Notes under the pieces: model-generated
What the model was told of the DNA's origin: nothing
Databases searched by the model: none
Seen by the model: the letters and a program-made list of their open reading frames with translations, nothing else
Made by a program: the position numbers and the translations under genes
NCBI RefSeq assembly: GCF_001021385.1
Contig: NZ_CP011773.1
Coordinates: 2,294,001 to 2,358,000, forward strand
Direction: 5' to 3'
Length of the DNA stretch: 64,000 bases
Origin: Mycobacterium sp. EPa45
GTDB taxonomy: Bacteria > Actinomycetota > Actinomycetes > Mycobacteriales > Mycobacteriaceae
Shown here: piece by piece, positions 56,746 to 64,000 of the stretch
Layout: each line of letters opens with the position of its first letter
Numbering within the stretch: position 1 is the stretch's first letter

Positions 56746-58014
56746 ATGGCCGCCGTCACCTGGCCCAAGCCCGCCGAGGGCAGCTGGACCGAGCACTACC
56801 CCGATCTGGGCACCGGCCCGATCTCCTTCAAAGACTCCACCTCGCCAGAATTCTACAAGCTCGAAGGCGAGGCGATCTTCAAGCGGGCCTGGCTCAACGT
56901 CGGCCGGGTGGAGGAGCTGCCACGCGTCGGTAGCTATTTCACCAAGGAGATCGAGGTCGCCCGGGCGTCGGTGATCGTGGTCAAGGGCAAGGATGACGTC
57001 ATCCGGGCCTTTCACAATATCTGCCGCCACCGGGGAAACAAGTTGGTGTGGAACGATTTTCCGACCGAAGAGGTCCGCGGCACCTGCCGGCAGTTCACCT
57101 GCAAGTACCACGGCTGGCGCTACGGGCTCGATGGTGCGCTGAATTTCGTTCAGCAGAGTGGAGAGTTCTTCGATCTCGACCAGGGTGAGTACGGGCTGAG
57201 CCCGGTGCACTGCGATGTGTGGAACGGGTTCATCTTCATCAACCTCGATCGCGAACCCCGCCAGACGTTGCGAGAGTTTCTGGGGCCCATGGTGACTGCG
57301 CTCGACGACTACCCGTTCGACAAGCTGACCGAGAGCTACTCGTGGGTGGCCAACAACAACAGCAACTGGAAGATCTTCGCCGACGCGTTCCAGGAGTACT
57401 ACCACGTGCCATCCCTGCATCCCCAGCAGGTGCCCCCGGAGGTGCGTGTCCCGAACGCCGGTTTCACCTGTGCCCACTTCCAGCTCGACGGGCCACATCG
57501 GGTGGTGTCCACCGCGGGTACTCGCCGCTGGCTGCTGCCGGCGGAGTACATGTACCCGATCGAACGCGCCACCCAGAGCGGGCTCGTCGGACCCTGGCGC
57601 ACACCGGATATCGGCGAACTTCCAGCGGGTTTGAACCCCGGCAACATCGAGCCGTGGGGCATCTCGAACTTCCAGATCTTCCCCAACATCGAAATCCTCA
57701 TCTACGGCGGCTGGTATCTGCTGTACCGGTACTGGCCGACGTCGCACAACACGCACCGCTTCGAGGCGTTCACCTACTTCAGCCCGGCGCGAAGTGTCCG
57801 GGAACGCATCGAGCACGAGGTGGCCTCGGTGGTCCTCAAGGAGTTCGCGTTGCAGGACGCCGGGATGCTGGGGGGAACCCAGGCCGCACTGGAAACCGGT
57901 GTCATCGACGAATTCCCACTCAACGATCAGGAGATCCTCGTCCGGCACCTGCACAAGGCCGTCGTCGACTGGGTCGACGACTATCAGCGCGAAGCCACCG
58001 GGGCGGGGGTGTAA
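56746..58014 (+). CDS. Rieske non-haem iron oxygenase, alpha subunit (copy 2)
   Basis: This 422-residue paralogue of the 51519 gene has Rieske ligands C93-R-H95 and C119-K-Y-H122, again with a 23-residue spacing. The mononuclear iron site is in FADAFQEYYHVPSLH, and the carboxylate ligand probably in FALQDAGMLGGTQ. AGGAGG precedes ATG 56746. Differences concentrate in the middle of the catalytic domain (for example SPTKYSQAAAEAG against VPPEVRVPNAG), the region that usually lines the substrate pocket. The two copies may therefore take different substrates or successive steps. It is followed 2 bp later by its small partner gene. Confidence 0.92.
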   Translation: MAAVTWPKPAEGSWTEHYPDLGTGPISFKDSTSPEFYKLEGEAIFKRAWLNVGRVEELPRVGSYFTKEIEVARASVIVVKGKDDVIRAFHNICRHRGNKLVWNDFPTEEVRGTCRQFTCKYHGWRYGLDGALNFVQQSGEFFDLDQGEYGLSPVHCDVWNGFIFINLDREPRQTLREFLGPMVTALDDYPFDKLTESYSWVANNNSNWKIFADAFQEYYHVPSLHPQQVPPEVRVPNAGFTCAHFQLDGPHRVVSTAGTRRWLLPAEYMYPIERATQSGLVGPWRTPDIGELPAGLNPGNIEPWGISNFQIFPNIEILIYGGWYLLYRYWPTSHNTHRFEAFTYFSPARSVRERIEHEVASVVLKEFALQDAGMLGGTQAALETGVIDEFPLNDQEILVRHLHKAVVDWVDDYQREATGAGV

Positions 58015-58016
58015 CC

Positions 58017-58352
58017 ATGGCAGACACGATGCTGCCCAGTGCATTTGCCGAGCTCGAGCAGTTTGCGCCGCTATGGTGCCTGCCGACTGAGACCGAGCGG
58101 TGGGAGCGGCGGGTCAACAGCAGCATGGCCGACATGGAGCAGTTCTACAACGCGTTCTTCCCCCGGCTGGAAGAGGCGATCGAGTACTGCGACAAGTTCT
58201 CGCTCGATGAGCTGCCGCAGGACGCGACGAACCTGCTGCACCTGATCTACTCGCTGATCATGGTGGCGATGTCGGTCGAGATCATGCATCAACCCAGACC
58301 AGTCGACGCATGCGATGCCGAGATGGTCCGCGTCAGCGAACCCCGACCCTAG
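58017..58352 (+). CDS. small protein partnered with Rieske oxygenase (copy 2), family not recognised
   Basis: This 111-residue paralogue of the product at 52781 shares the EEAIEYCDKFSLDELP core and the following NLLHLIYSLIMV helix. The N terminus (LPSAFAELEQFAPLWCLPTE) aligns with LPEEFADLEEFADWCLSSE. The only cysteine clearly kept in both between them is that of YCDKFS, plus one near the N terminus (WCL). It starts 2 bp after Rieske copy 2. Function unknown, but the twice-repeated gene pair says it belongs with the oxygenase. Confidence 0.8.
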   Translation: MADTMLPSAFAELEQFAPLWCLPTETERWERRVNSSMADMEQFYNAFFPRLEEAIEYCDKFSLDELPQDATNLLHLIYSLIMVAMSVEIMHQPRPVDACDAEMVRVSEPRP

Positions 58353-58361
58353 GTGGCCACG

Positions 58362-59207
58362 ATGAGTGTCTTGACGATCAACAAACTGACCGACACCGTC
58401 GGTGCCGAGGTGACCGGACTGAGTTCCGAGCAGTTGGGTGCCGATGACACACTGGCTGCCGCGGTCCTGGATGCGTTGGAGGACAACGGGGTTCTGGTGT
58501 TCCCGGCCCTGTTCCTCACCCCGGAAGCGCAGGTGGCGTTCTGCTCCCGGCTCGGCGAAGTGGACCGGTCCGCCGATGGGCACCATCCGGTGTCGGGGAT
58601 CTATCCGATCACCATGGACAAGACCAAGAACGCCAGCGCGAACTATCTGCGCGCCGCGTTCCTGTGGCACATCGACGGCTGCACGCCGATGCATGACGAG
58701 TGCCCGCAGATGGCGACCGTGCTCTCGGCGAAGCAGGTGGCCGCCGAGGGGGGCGAGACCGAGTTCGCCAGCGCCTACACCGCCTATGACCGGTTGACCG
58801 ACGAGCAGAAGCAGCACCTGGCGTCGCTGCGGGTGGTGCACTCACTGGAGGCGTCGCAGCGCAAGACCACCCCGGACCCGTCCCCGGAAGAGCTGGCCCG
58901 GTGGCGATCTCGTCCGACGCACGAGAACCCGCTGGTGTGGACGCATCGCAGCGGCCGCAAGTCGCTCGTGCTCGGCGCCTCGGCCGACTACATCGCCGGG
59001 ATGGACGTCGACGAGGGCCGGGCGATGCTCGCTGATCTGCTGGAGAACGCCACCCGCCCGGACAACGTCTACCGGCATACCTGGTCGGTCGGCGACACCG
59101 TCATCTGGGACAACCGTGGCGTTCTTCACCGCGCGGGACCGTACGCCGACGACTCCGGCCGAATGATGTTGCGCACCACCATTTTGGGTGACGAACCGAT
59201 CGAGTGA
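58362..59207 (+). CDS. TauD/TfdA family Fe(II)/2-oxoglutarate dioxygenase
   Basis: This protein of about 281 residues has the iron triad H103-x-D105 (LWHIDG) and distal H256 (NRGVLHRAG), with the 2-oxoglutarate-binding arginine in RMMLRTTILG. I use ATG 58362, which has AGGTGG 5 nt upstream; GTG 58353 would add three residues. It is the last gene of the second oxygenase unit and converges on the CopD-CtaG gene. Family members hydroxylate next to sulfonate, ether or amine groups. Combined with two Rieske enzymes it suggests several oxidative steps on one compound. Confidence 0.92.
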   Translation: MSVLTINKLTDTVGAEVTGLSSEQLGADDTLAAAVLDALEDNGVLVFPALFLTPEAQVAFCSRLGEVDRSADGHHPVSGIYPITMDKTKNASANYLRAAFLWHIDGCTPMHDECPQMATVLSAKQVAAEGGETEFASAYTAYDRLTDEQKQHLASLRVVHSLEASQRKTTPDPSPEELARWRSRPTHENPLVWTHRSGRKSLVLGASADYIAGMDVDEGRAMLADLLENATRPDNVYRHTWSVGDTVIWDNRGVLHRAGPYADDSGRMMLRTTILGDEPIE

Positions 59208-59208
59208 G

Positions 59209-61113
59209 TCAGCGCCGGTTCTTGGCCAGCTCCCGCAGCATTGCGTTGTACGCATCGAGATCGTCGTCGTAGTGGGCGTCGGCGTGCCGGTCGGTGCGGG
59301 TGGCGGTCCGCCGGTCCTGGCGCGCCCACTGCACCACCAGTGCGATCACCACAACGATCACCGGAAGCTCGCTGGAGCCCCAGGCGATCGCCCCGCCGAG
59401 GTGCTGGTCGTCGCCCAGGCTGGTGAGCCACGGCAGGTGCAGACTGCGATAGAACGTGCCGCCAAGCACCGACGTCATGGTCATCGTTGCGATTCCGAAG
59501 AAGGCGTGGAACGGCATCACCGCGAACAGCAGTCCCAGGCGCCCGATGAACGGCAACCGCTTCGGGCCGGGGTCGATGCCGATGATGCCCCAGAAGAACA
59601 GGTAGCCGGTGATCAGGAAGTGCACGGTCATGAACTCATGACCCCAGTGGTAGCGCACCAGGGTGTCGAACACCGGCGTGAAGTACACCGCATACAGCGA
59701 GCCGACAAACAACACGAAAGCGGTTGCGGGATGGGACAGGAACCGGGACACCGGTGAATGCACCAGCCACAGCAGCCATTCCCGCGGCCCGGGCGGACGG
59801 CCGGTACCCGCGACCGGAAGCGCCCGCAGCGCCAACGTGATCGGTGCGCCGAGGACCAGGAACACCGGGATGAACATGTTCAGGGCCATGTGCTCGGCCA
59901 TGTGCACACTGAACATCGCCGACCCGTACGCCCGCGTCCCCGAACTGGTGGCGAATAGCATTGCGGCACAACCCAGGAGCCATGCCGCCAGGCGACCGGG
60001 CGGCCAGGTGTCGCCGCGCCGCCGCAGCCGGATGTATCCGATCACATAGCCGACAGCCAGAATGATGGCGCCGGCTCCGAGCAGAACGTCGAACCGCCAG
60101 ATGGTCAACAGCCGAAGAACATCCGGTGGGTCGTCGAGTTCGTAGCCGAGGAAGACATCCCATGCGGTGAACTGGTGAGCCAGCAGGCGCGGCGCAGTCT
60201 GAACCGCCATCGCCGAGACCGCGGCGACCGCGAGCATGGCAGCCACGGCGCCCACCGTCGCACGCCGGATCAGCACGCTGGTCGACAGCGCCACTGCAAC
60301 TCCCAGCCCCAACCGTCCGTAGTCCGAACCCAACGCGTCGAACCCGCCCATCAGAAGGAAAAGCAGTGCTCCGTAGGCTGCCGCCACCGCGGCGGCCGTG
60401 AGCTCAATGACCCGGACCCGACTGCGCAGTTCGGCTTTCTGCGGTGCGATCGCCGCGCTGATCTTCACACCGGTCAACACAGCCAGCCCAACGGCAAAGA
60501 CGATGACGGCACTGGTGGCGTAGTCGTGGTCGGGGCCCTGGCCGGCGTTGCCGCTGACTGGTAGGGCGACCACGCCGATGAACGTGGGAATCAGCAGCAC
60601 GGCATGCCACACCCAGCGCACCGTGGCCCGCAGACTGACGGTCACTGTGGCCGCGACCACCGCGACGACGATCCAGCCGCGCGCCATTTCGGATGCGCCG
60701 AGCGCACTTCCGAGACCGCCGCCGATGATCAACCGGGCGACCGGCACCCCGGACGCGTTGGCGGCTTGGACCGGGATCATCGCGAGCGCGGTCACCAGCC
60801 AGATCGGCGCCAGTCGTTCGGCCAGCAGGTGCACCCGGAACGACGCGGCGTCGAGCACACCGCGCTCGTCGGGCTCGGCGGTGACGACGACGACCACCAG
60901 CGCGCCCAGGCAGACCGCGGCGGCCAAGGTGGCGGTGAAGTAACCGATCAGCTCGGCGACGCTGGTGGCGGTTCCGGGATAGGAATCGCCGGTGGCGGTG
61001 AATCGGAGCTCACCCGCGGCGACGGCATAGGTGGCCAGCGCGGCGAGCATGGCGAGGTAGCCGCCGACGATCCACCGACCTGCCGGCCCGCTGTCTGCCC
61101 GGAAGACATCCAT
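59209..61113 (-). CDS. CopD-CtaG fusion membrane protein (cytochrome oxidase assembly / copper)
   Basis: This 634-residue integral membrane protein has an N-terminal half (about residues 10-320) of CopD-like helices and a C-terminal half (about 350-620) of the caa3_CtaG type. The latter has histidine/methionine motifs such as [33 protein letters not shown] and [21 protein letters not shown]. tuberculosis has a similar fusion (Rv0102). The role is probably copper delivery to cytochrome c oxidase. It starts at ATG 61113, and an 8-bp-arm inverted repeat lies 10 bp upstream. Confidence 0.9.
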   Translation of the reverse strand: MDVFRADSGPAGRWIVGGYLAMLAALATYAVAAGELRFTATGDSYPGTATSVAELIGYFTATLAAAVCLGALVVVVVTAEPDERGVLDAASFRVHLLAERLAPIWLVTALAMIPVQAANASGVPVARLIIGGGLGSALGASEMARGWIVVAVVAATVTVSLRATVRWVWHAVLLIPTFIGVVALPVSGNAGQGPDHDYATSAVIVFAVGLAVLTGVKISAAIAPQKAELRSRVRVIELTAAAVAAAYGALLFLLMGGFDALGSDYGRLGLGVAVALSTSVLIRRATVGAVAAMLAVAAVSAMAVQTAPRLLAHQFTAWDVFLGYELDDPPDVLRLLTIWRFDVLLGAGAIILAVGYVIGYIRLRRRGDTWPPGRLAAWLLGCAAMLFATSSGTRAYGSAMFSVHMAEHMALNMFIPVFLVLGAPITLALRALPVAGTGRPPGPREWLLWLVHSPVSRFLSHPATAFVLFVGSLYAVYFTPVFDTLVRYHWGHEFMTVHFLITGYLFFWGIIGIDPGPKRLPFIGRLGLLFAVMPFHAFFGIATMTMTSVLGGTFYRSLHLPWLTSLGDDQHLGGAIAWGSSELPVIVVVIALVVQWARQDRRTATRTDRHADAHYDDDLDAYNAMLRELAKNRR

Positions 61114-61123
61114 CGCCGCGATT

Positions 61124-61142
61124 CTACGACGGCTCGTCGTAG
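61124..61142. promoter_or_regulatory. 8-bp inverted repeat upstream of CopD-CtaG gene
   Basis: CTACGACG and CGTCGTAG flank GCT. This 19-bp dyad lies 10 bp upstream of the start codon, on the transcript leader or promoter. Its form resembles operators of BlaI/CopY-type winged-helix repressors (TAC...GTA arms), so copper or cell-wall stress control is possible. It could also bind an unrelated repressor. Confidence 0.4.
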
Positions 61143-61237
61143 TCAAGATGCCGTGGTTGGCATTCGCAGTTAGTCGCCATGGCGGGACGGGATGCGACAG
61201 TATTGACCGGAGGGTTAACGCCGCGAGGGGCCGGGGG

Positions 61238-64000
61238 ATGGTCAGTACCGCCAGGGAGACGACTGACTCGTGCGAGTCATGTGGCATCGACCTGCGCGCC
61301 ATGGCGCGCTTTTGTGATGTCTGTGGTGCCCCCGTTTCGCCACGATCACTGACCGGCGAACACAAGCAGGTGACGGTGCTATTTATGGACGTCGTCGGTT
61401 CGATGAAGCTGGCCGCGGCGTTGGATGCCGAACGGCTCCGCGAAATCATGACTGACCTGTTCAATGGTGCGGCCGCCGTGGTGCAGCGTTACCAGGGCAC
61501 GGTCGATAAGTTCACCGGCGACGGCCTGATGGCGTTGTTCGGAGCGCCCGTGGCGCTGGAGGATCATCCCCTCCGGGCCTGCATAGCTGCGCTGGAAATT
61601 CAGGCCGTCAGCAGGCAACTCGCGGACGAGGTGCAGCGGCGTGACGGGGTCGCATTGCAGCTTCGAGTCGGGCTCAACTCGGGTGACGTGATCGTTGGCG
61701 AAATCGGTTCGGGACCAGGGAGATACACCGCAATCGGGCACACCGTCGGGATGGCGCAGCGGATGGAGTCGGTTGCCCCGCCCGGCGGAGTGATGTGCTC
61801 TTACTCGACGTCATGTCTGGTCGAGGGCGCCGTCCAGCTGGGGCCTGTTGAAGCTGTTGCCGTCAAAGGCGGCGACGAGAAGGTGCCCGGGCGCCTGCTG
61901 CTGGGCGTGGAATCCGACCGGATGGTGGTCGGCCGCAACGAAGGACTGATGCTCGGCCGCGATGTTGAGATGAGCCAGCTCCAAAACATCTTTCGAGCGA
62001 ACGGGGGCCTCGTCGGCATCGTCGGTGCGCCCGGACTGGGTAAGAGCCGCTTAATGGGCGAGTTCACCGCCCTTGTCGGGCAGGGTGGCGCCGATGTAGT
62101 CGTGGCTCGGTGCGACGCGCACACCGCGACGCTTCCGTTTCTCGCTTTGTCGCGCTTGTTGCGTGCCATGTTCAAGACCGTCGGCCTCAGTGACGCCGAT
62201 GCGCGCGCGCAGACCATGGCACGATGCGGTGCCGCGCTCACTTCTCTTCAGTGCCCTGACGCGCAGATTTTGTTCGACGCCATGGGGATCGCCGACGCCG
62301 ATGCGGCCCAGCCCGCAGTCAGCTTCGACGGCCGGCGACGGCGACTCGTCGACATCGTCTTGAAATCTGTTCTCGCGCAGGCTGCCCGAACCGTGTTTGT
62401 TCTCGAGGACATTCATTGGATCGATGCGCCAAGCGACGAAGTTCTTGCTGATCTGGCGGTTGAACTCGGGGCGACTGCATCGATGTTCGTCGTGACCTAT
62501 CGCCCGGAGTGTCGGGGTGTGTTGCAACAGCAGTGCAATCGGTCGATCACGCTGGAGCCGCTGCCCGACTCAGTCGCTGCCCAGCAGGTCAGTCACCTCC
62601 TCGGAACCAACCCGTCGTTGAATCACTTGGCTGCACGGATTGCAATCGTGGCGGCGGGCAACCCGTTCTTCGCCGAGGAAATCGTTCGCGATCTGGCCGG
62701 CCGCGGTGTGTTAACCGGGAGTCGCGGCGGATACCGACTGGCCGACGTCGTTGACGAGATCGCGGTGCCCGCAACAGTTCAGGCCGTGCTGGCCGCACGC
62801 ATCGACCGCCTTCCAGCTGCAGCGAAGTCGATGCTCAACGCCGCTGCGGTGATCGGCGCGGACTTCGATATGGATATTTTGCTGGCCGTGGTACCCGAAG
62901 CCGAGCCGACATCGGTCGCGGATCTGTTGTCCAATGAGTTCATCGACCAGACGCGACTTGTTCCGCGGCAGCGGTATTGCTTCCGTCATCCACTGGTGCG
63001 CACCGTGGCGTACGAATCGCAGTTGAGTGCCAATCGCAGGCGGACGCACCACTCGCTGGCTTCCGCCATTGCCGTTCGTGACCCCGCCGACGCGGACGAA
63101 AACGCAGCGCTGATCGCCGAACACTACGAGGCCGCAGGTGAACTCATCGAGGCTCATCGGTGGCATATGCGCTCGGCGAATTGGCTCCGGCCCCGCGACC
63201 TTCCCGCTGCCCGCGGCCAGTGGGAGAGCGCACGGCGGATTGCGGACGCGTTGCCAGACGACCAGCGCGACGTCGCAGCGTTGCGCATCGCGCCACGCAC
63301 CATGCTGGTGTCGACGGCCATGTACGTAGGCAATGATTTCGACGCCGAGAAGAACTATCTCGAATTCCGCTCCTTGGCAGTGCGAAACGGTGATCTGACG
63401 TCGCTGGCGCTTGGAACTGCCGGACGGGTCATGTCGCTCAGCCTCAACGAGAATAGGGTCCCCGAAGCTGTGAGCCTGGCCGCTGAGTTGGAGTCGCTGG
63501 TCGGCGAGATCGAGTGCGACGTCGCGACGAGGAGCATCATCCTCACGGCAGTGGCATTCGCCCGATTCACCAATTGTGAATTCGATGTCGCGTTGCGGGT
63601 AATCGATTCGATACTCGACTTACCGCAGGAAGAGTCGACGATGGAGTTGGCGGTCGCGGAGACCGTTCGTGGCTACATCGAAGTCTGCCGCGGCGACTAT
63701 GTGGTTGGTCGGCAGCACCTTCGAGATGGAACTGTACGGGGGCGCGCACTCGGCCCCCTCAATCACGCTATCCTTCTCATCTATTCCAGCACCTTGGTAG
63801 CACTGGGCATCTATGTACCTGACGAGTTCGTCGACGAGGTCCGCGACGCTTTGGAGCGCGCCGAAGCCTTTGGCGATGTCTGTGGCCTCATCACCGCGCA
63901 GTGCGCATACGGCACGGTGTTGTTGCGGGCAGATAACGCCTCACGTGCCCAAGCGATCGAGGTACTCAACCGGGCGGACTCAAACATTCAGAAGCACAAC
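61238..64000 (+). CDS. zinc ribbon-adenylate cyclase homology-ATPase-TPR protein, 3' end outside window
   Basis: The 921 codons present start at ATG 61238 after GAGGGG; the frame is still open at the window end. Order: a zinc ribbon ([19 protein letters not shown], residues 12-30), a class III cyclase homology domain (about 44-225), an ATPase with Walker A GAPGLGKS (near 260) and Walker [10 protein letters not shown] (near 390), then a helical TPR-like region. Cyclase metal aspartates D51 and D95 and K91 are kept. The second substrate residue is H168 (YTAIGHTVG) instead of Asp, and the Asn position is G171, so cyclase activity is doubtful. A C-terminal LuxR-type domain may follow beyond the window. 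It is divergent from CopD-CtaG. Confidence 0.85.
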   Translation, partial: MVSTARETTDSCESCGIDLRAMARFCDVCGAPVSPRSLTGEHKQVTVLFMDVVGSMKLAAALDAERLREIMTDLFNGAAAVVQRYQGTVDKFTGDGLMALFGAPVALEDHPLRACIAALEIQAVSRQLADEVQRRDGVALQLRVGLNSGDVIVGEIGSGPGRYTAIGHTVGMAQRMESVAPPGGVMCSYSTSCLVEGAVQLGPVEAVAVKGGDEKVPGRLLLGVESDRMVVGRNEGLMLGRDVEMSQLQNIFRANGGLVGIVGAPGLGKSRLMGEFTALVGQGGADVVVARCDAHTATLPFLALSRLLRAMFKTVGLSDADARAQTMARCGAALTSLQCPDAQILFDAMGIADADAAQPAVSFDGRRRRLVDIVLKSVLAQAARTVFVLEDIHWIDAPSDEVLADLAVELGATASMFVVTYRPECRGVLQQQCNRSITLEPLPDSVAAQQVSHLLGTNPSLNHLAARIAIVAAGNPFFAEEIVRDLAGRGVLTGSRGGYRLADVVDEIAVPATVQAVLAARIDRLPAAAKSMLNAAAVIGADFDMDILLAVVPEAEPTSVADLLSNEFIDQTRLVPRQRYCFRHPLVRTVAYESQLSANRRRTHHSLASAIAVRDPADADENAALIAEHYEAAGELIEAHRWHMRSANWLRPRDLPAARGQWESARRIADALPDDQRDVAALRIAPRTMLVSTAMYVGNDFDAEKNYLEFRSLAVRNGDLTSLALGTAGRVMSLSLNENRVPEAVSLAAELESLVGEIECDVATRSIILTAVAFARFTNCEFDVALRVIDSILDLPQEESTMELAVAETVRGYIEVCRGDYVVGRQHLRDGTVRGRALGPLNHAILLIYSSTLVALGIYVPDEFVDEVRDALERAEAFGDVCGLITAQCAYGTVLLRADNASRAQAIEVLNRADSNIQKHN

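Noticed and set aside
55945-58044. 699-codon open frame on the minus strand opposite SDR and Rieske copy 2
   Set aside because: It lies wholly antisense to two genes with complete catalytic motifs. Its translation is low-complexity (His/Arg/Asp/Val-rich), typical of a high-GC shadow frame.

Overview
The window is high-GC actinobacterial DNA. Gene order identifies it as a mycobacterial chromosome, most likely a rapid-growing environmental Mycolicibacterium-type species. The blocks pyrH-frr-cdsA-rlmN, fasciclin (MPT70/MPT83) genes, dxr-rip1-ispG-GNAT, penicillin-binding lipoprotein and map/glnA4/puuD/aldehyde dehydrogenase/SDR follow the order I remember for M. tuberculosis Rv2883c to Rv2857c. 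They are interrupted by genes M. tuberculosis lacks there. GTG and TTG starts, lipoprotein signal peptides and 4-bp ATGA or TTGA overlaps are common, as in mycobacteria. No rRNA, tRNA, insertion sequence, integrase or CRISPR array was seen. No stretch longer than about 300 bases lacks a gene.

Layout. 1-1387: end of an FtsX-type ABC exporter (two permease pieces and an ATPase). 1434-4993: APC amine/amino-acid permease and copper amine oxidase. 5012-6152: divergent MarR regulator and methyltransferase sharing two operator-like dyads. 6673-10013: housekeeping run pyrH, frr, cdsA, rlmN. 10089-14505: DUF2631 membrane protein, photolyase, a second APC permease, and two secreted fasciclin antigens (mpt70/mpt83-like) without dipZ. 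14722-19221: MEP isoprenoid genes dxr and ispG around the site-2 protease rip1, then a GNAT protein. 19376-22075: tandem secreted GH16 glycosidases in the interval that holds a toxin-antitoxin pair in M. tuberculosis. 22198-31256: penicillin-binding lipoprotein, DUF3892 protein, nitronate-monooxygenase-like enzyme, secreted low-complexity protein, Tat Rieske lipoprotein, DUF1707 protein, map, cobQ, lipoprotein and a hydrolase-fold protein. 31259-34815: two-gene operon for the osmolyte N-acetylglutaminylglutamine amide. 34991-41754: polyamine/GABA catabolism by gamma-glutamylation (permease, glnA4-like ligase, puuD-like hydrolase, aldehyde dehydrogenase, SDR, FadR-type regulator). 41834-44870: methyltransferase, zinc dehydrogenase and a cation/Ca2+ exchanger. 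44992-48819: sigC-like sigma factor divergent from a ctpB-like copper ATPase, a CopZ-like metallochaperone and a TRIC channel protein. 48823-51419: M20 amidohydrolase and an SGNH hydrolase. 51519-59207: accessory oxygenase cluster. 59209-61113: CopD-CtaG membrane protein. 61238-64000: start of a large cyclase-homology/ATPase protein cut by the window end.

The most novel part is 51519-59207. It holds two paralogous Rieske oxygenase alpha subunits, each followed directly by a paralogous, unrecognised small protein of about 110 residues. With them are one flavin/2Fe-2S reductase, a TauD-type dioxygenase, an SDR, an amidohydrolase-fold protein lacking the usual HxH motif, and a MarR regulator. 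Near-identical CAAGTNCTTG-type boxes lie upstream of both transcription units. I read this as one MarR-controlled regulon for stepwise oxidation of an unknown substrate, with the small protein as an obligate partner of this oxygenase type. The substrate cannot be deduced from the sequence.
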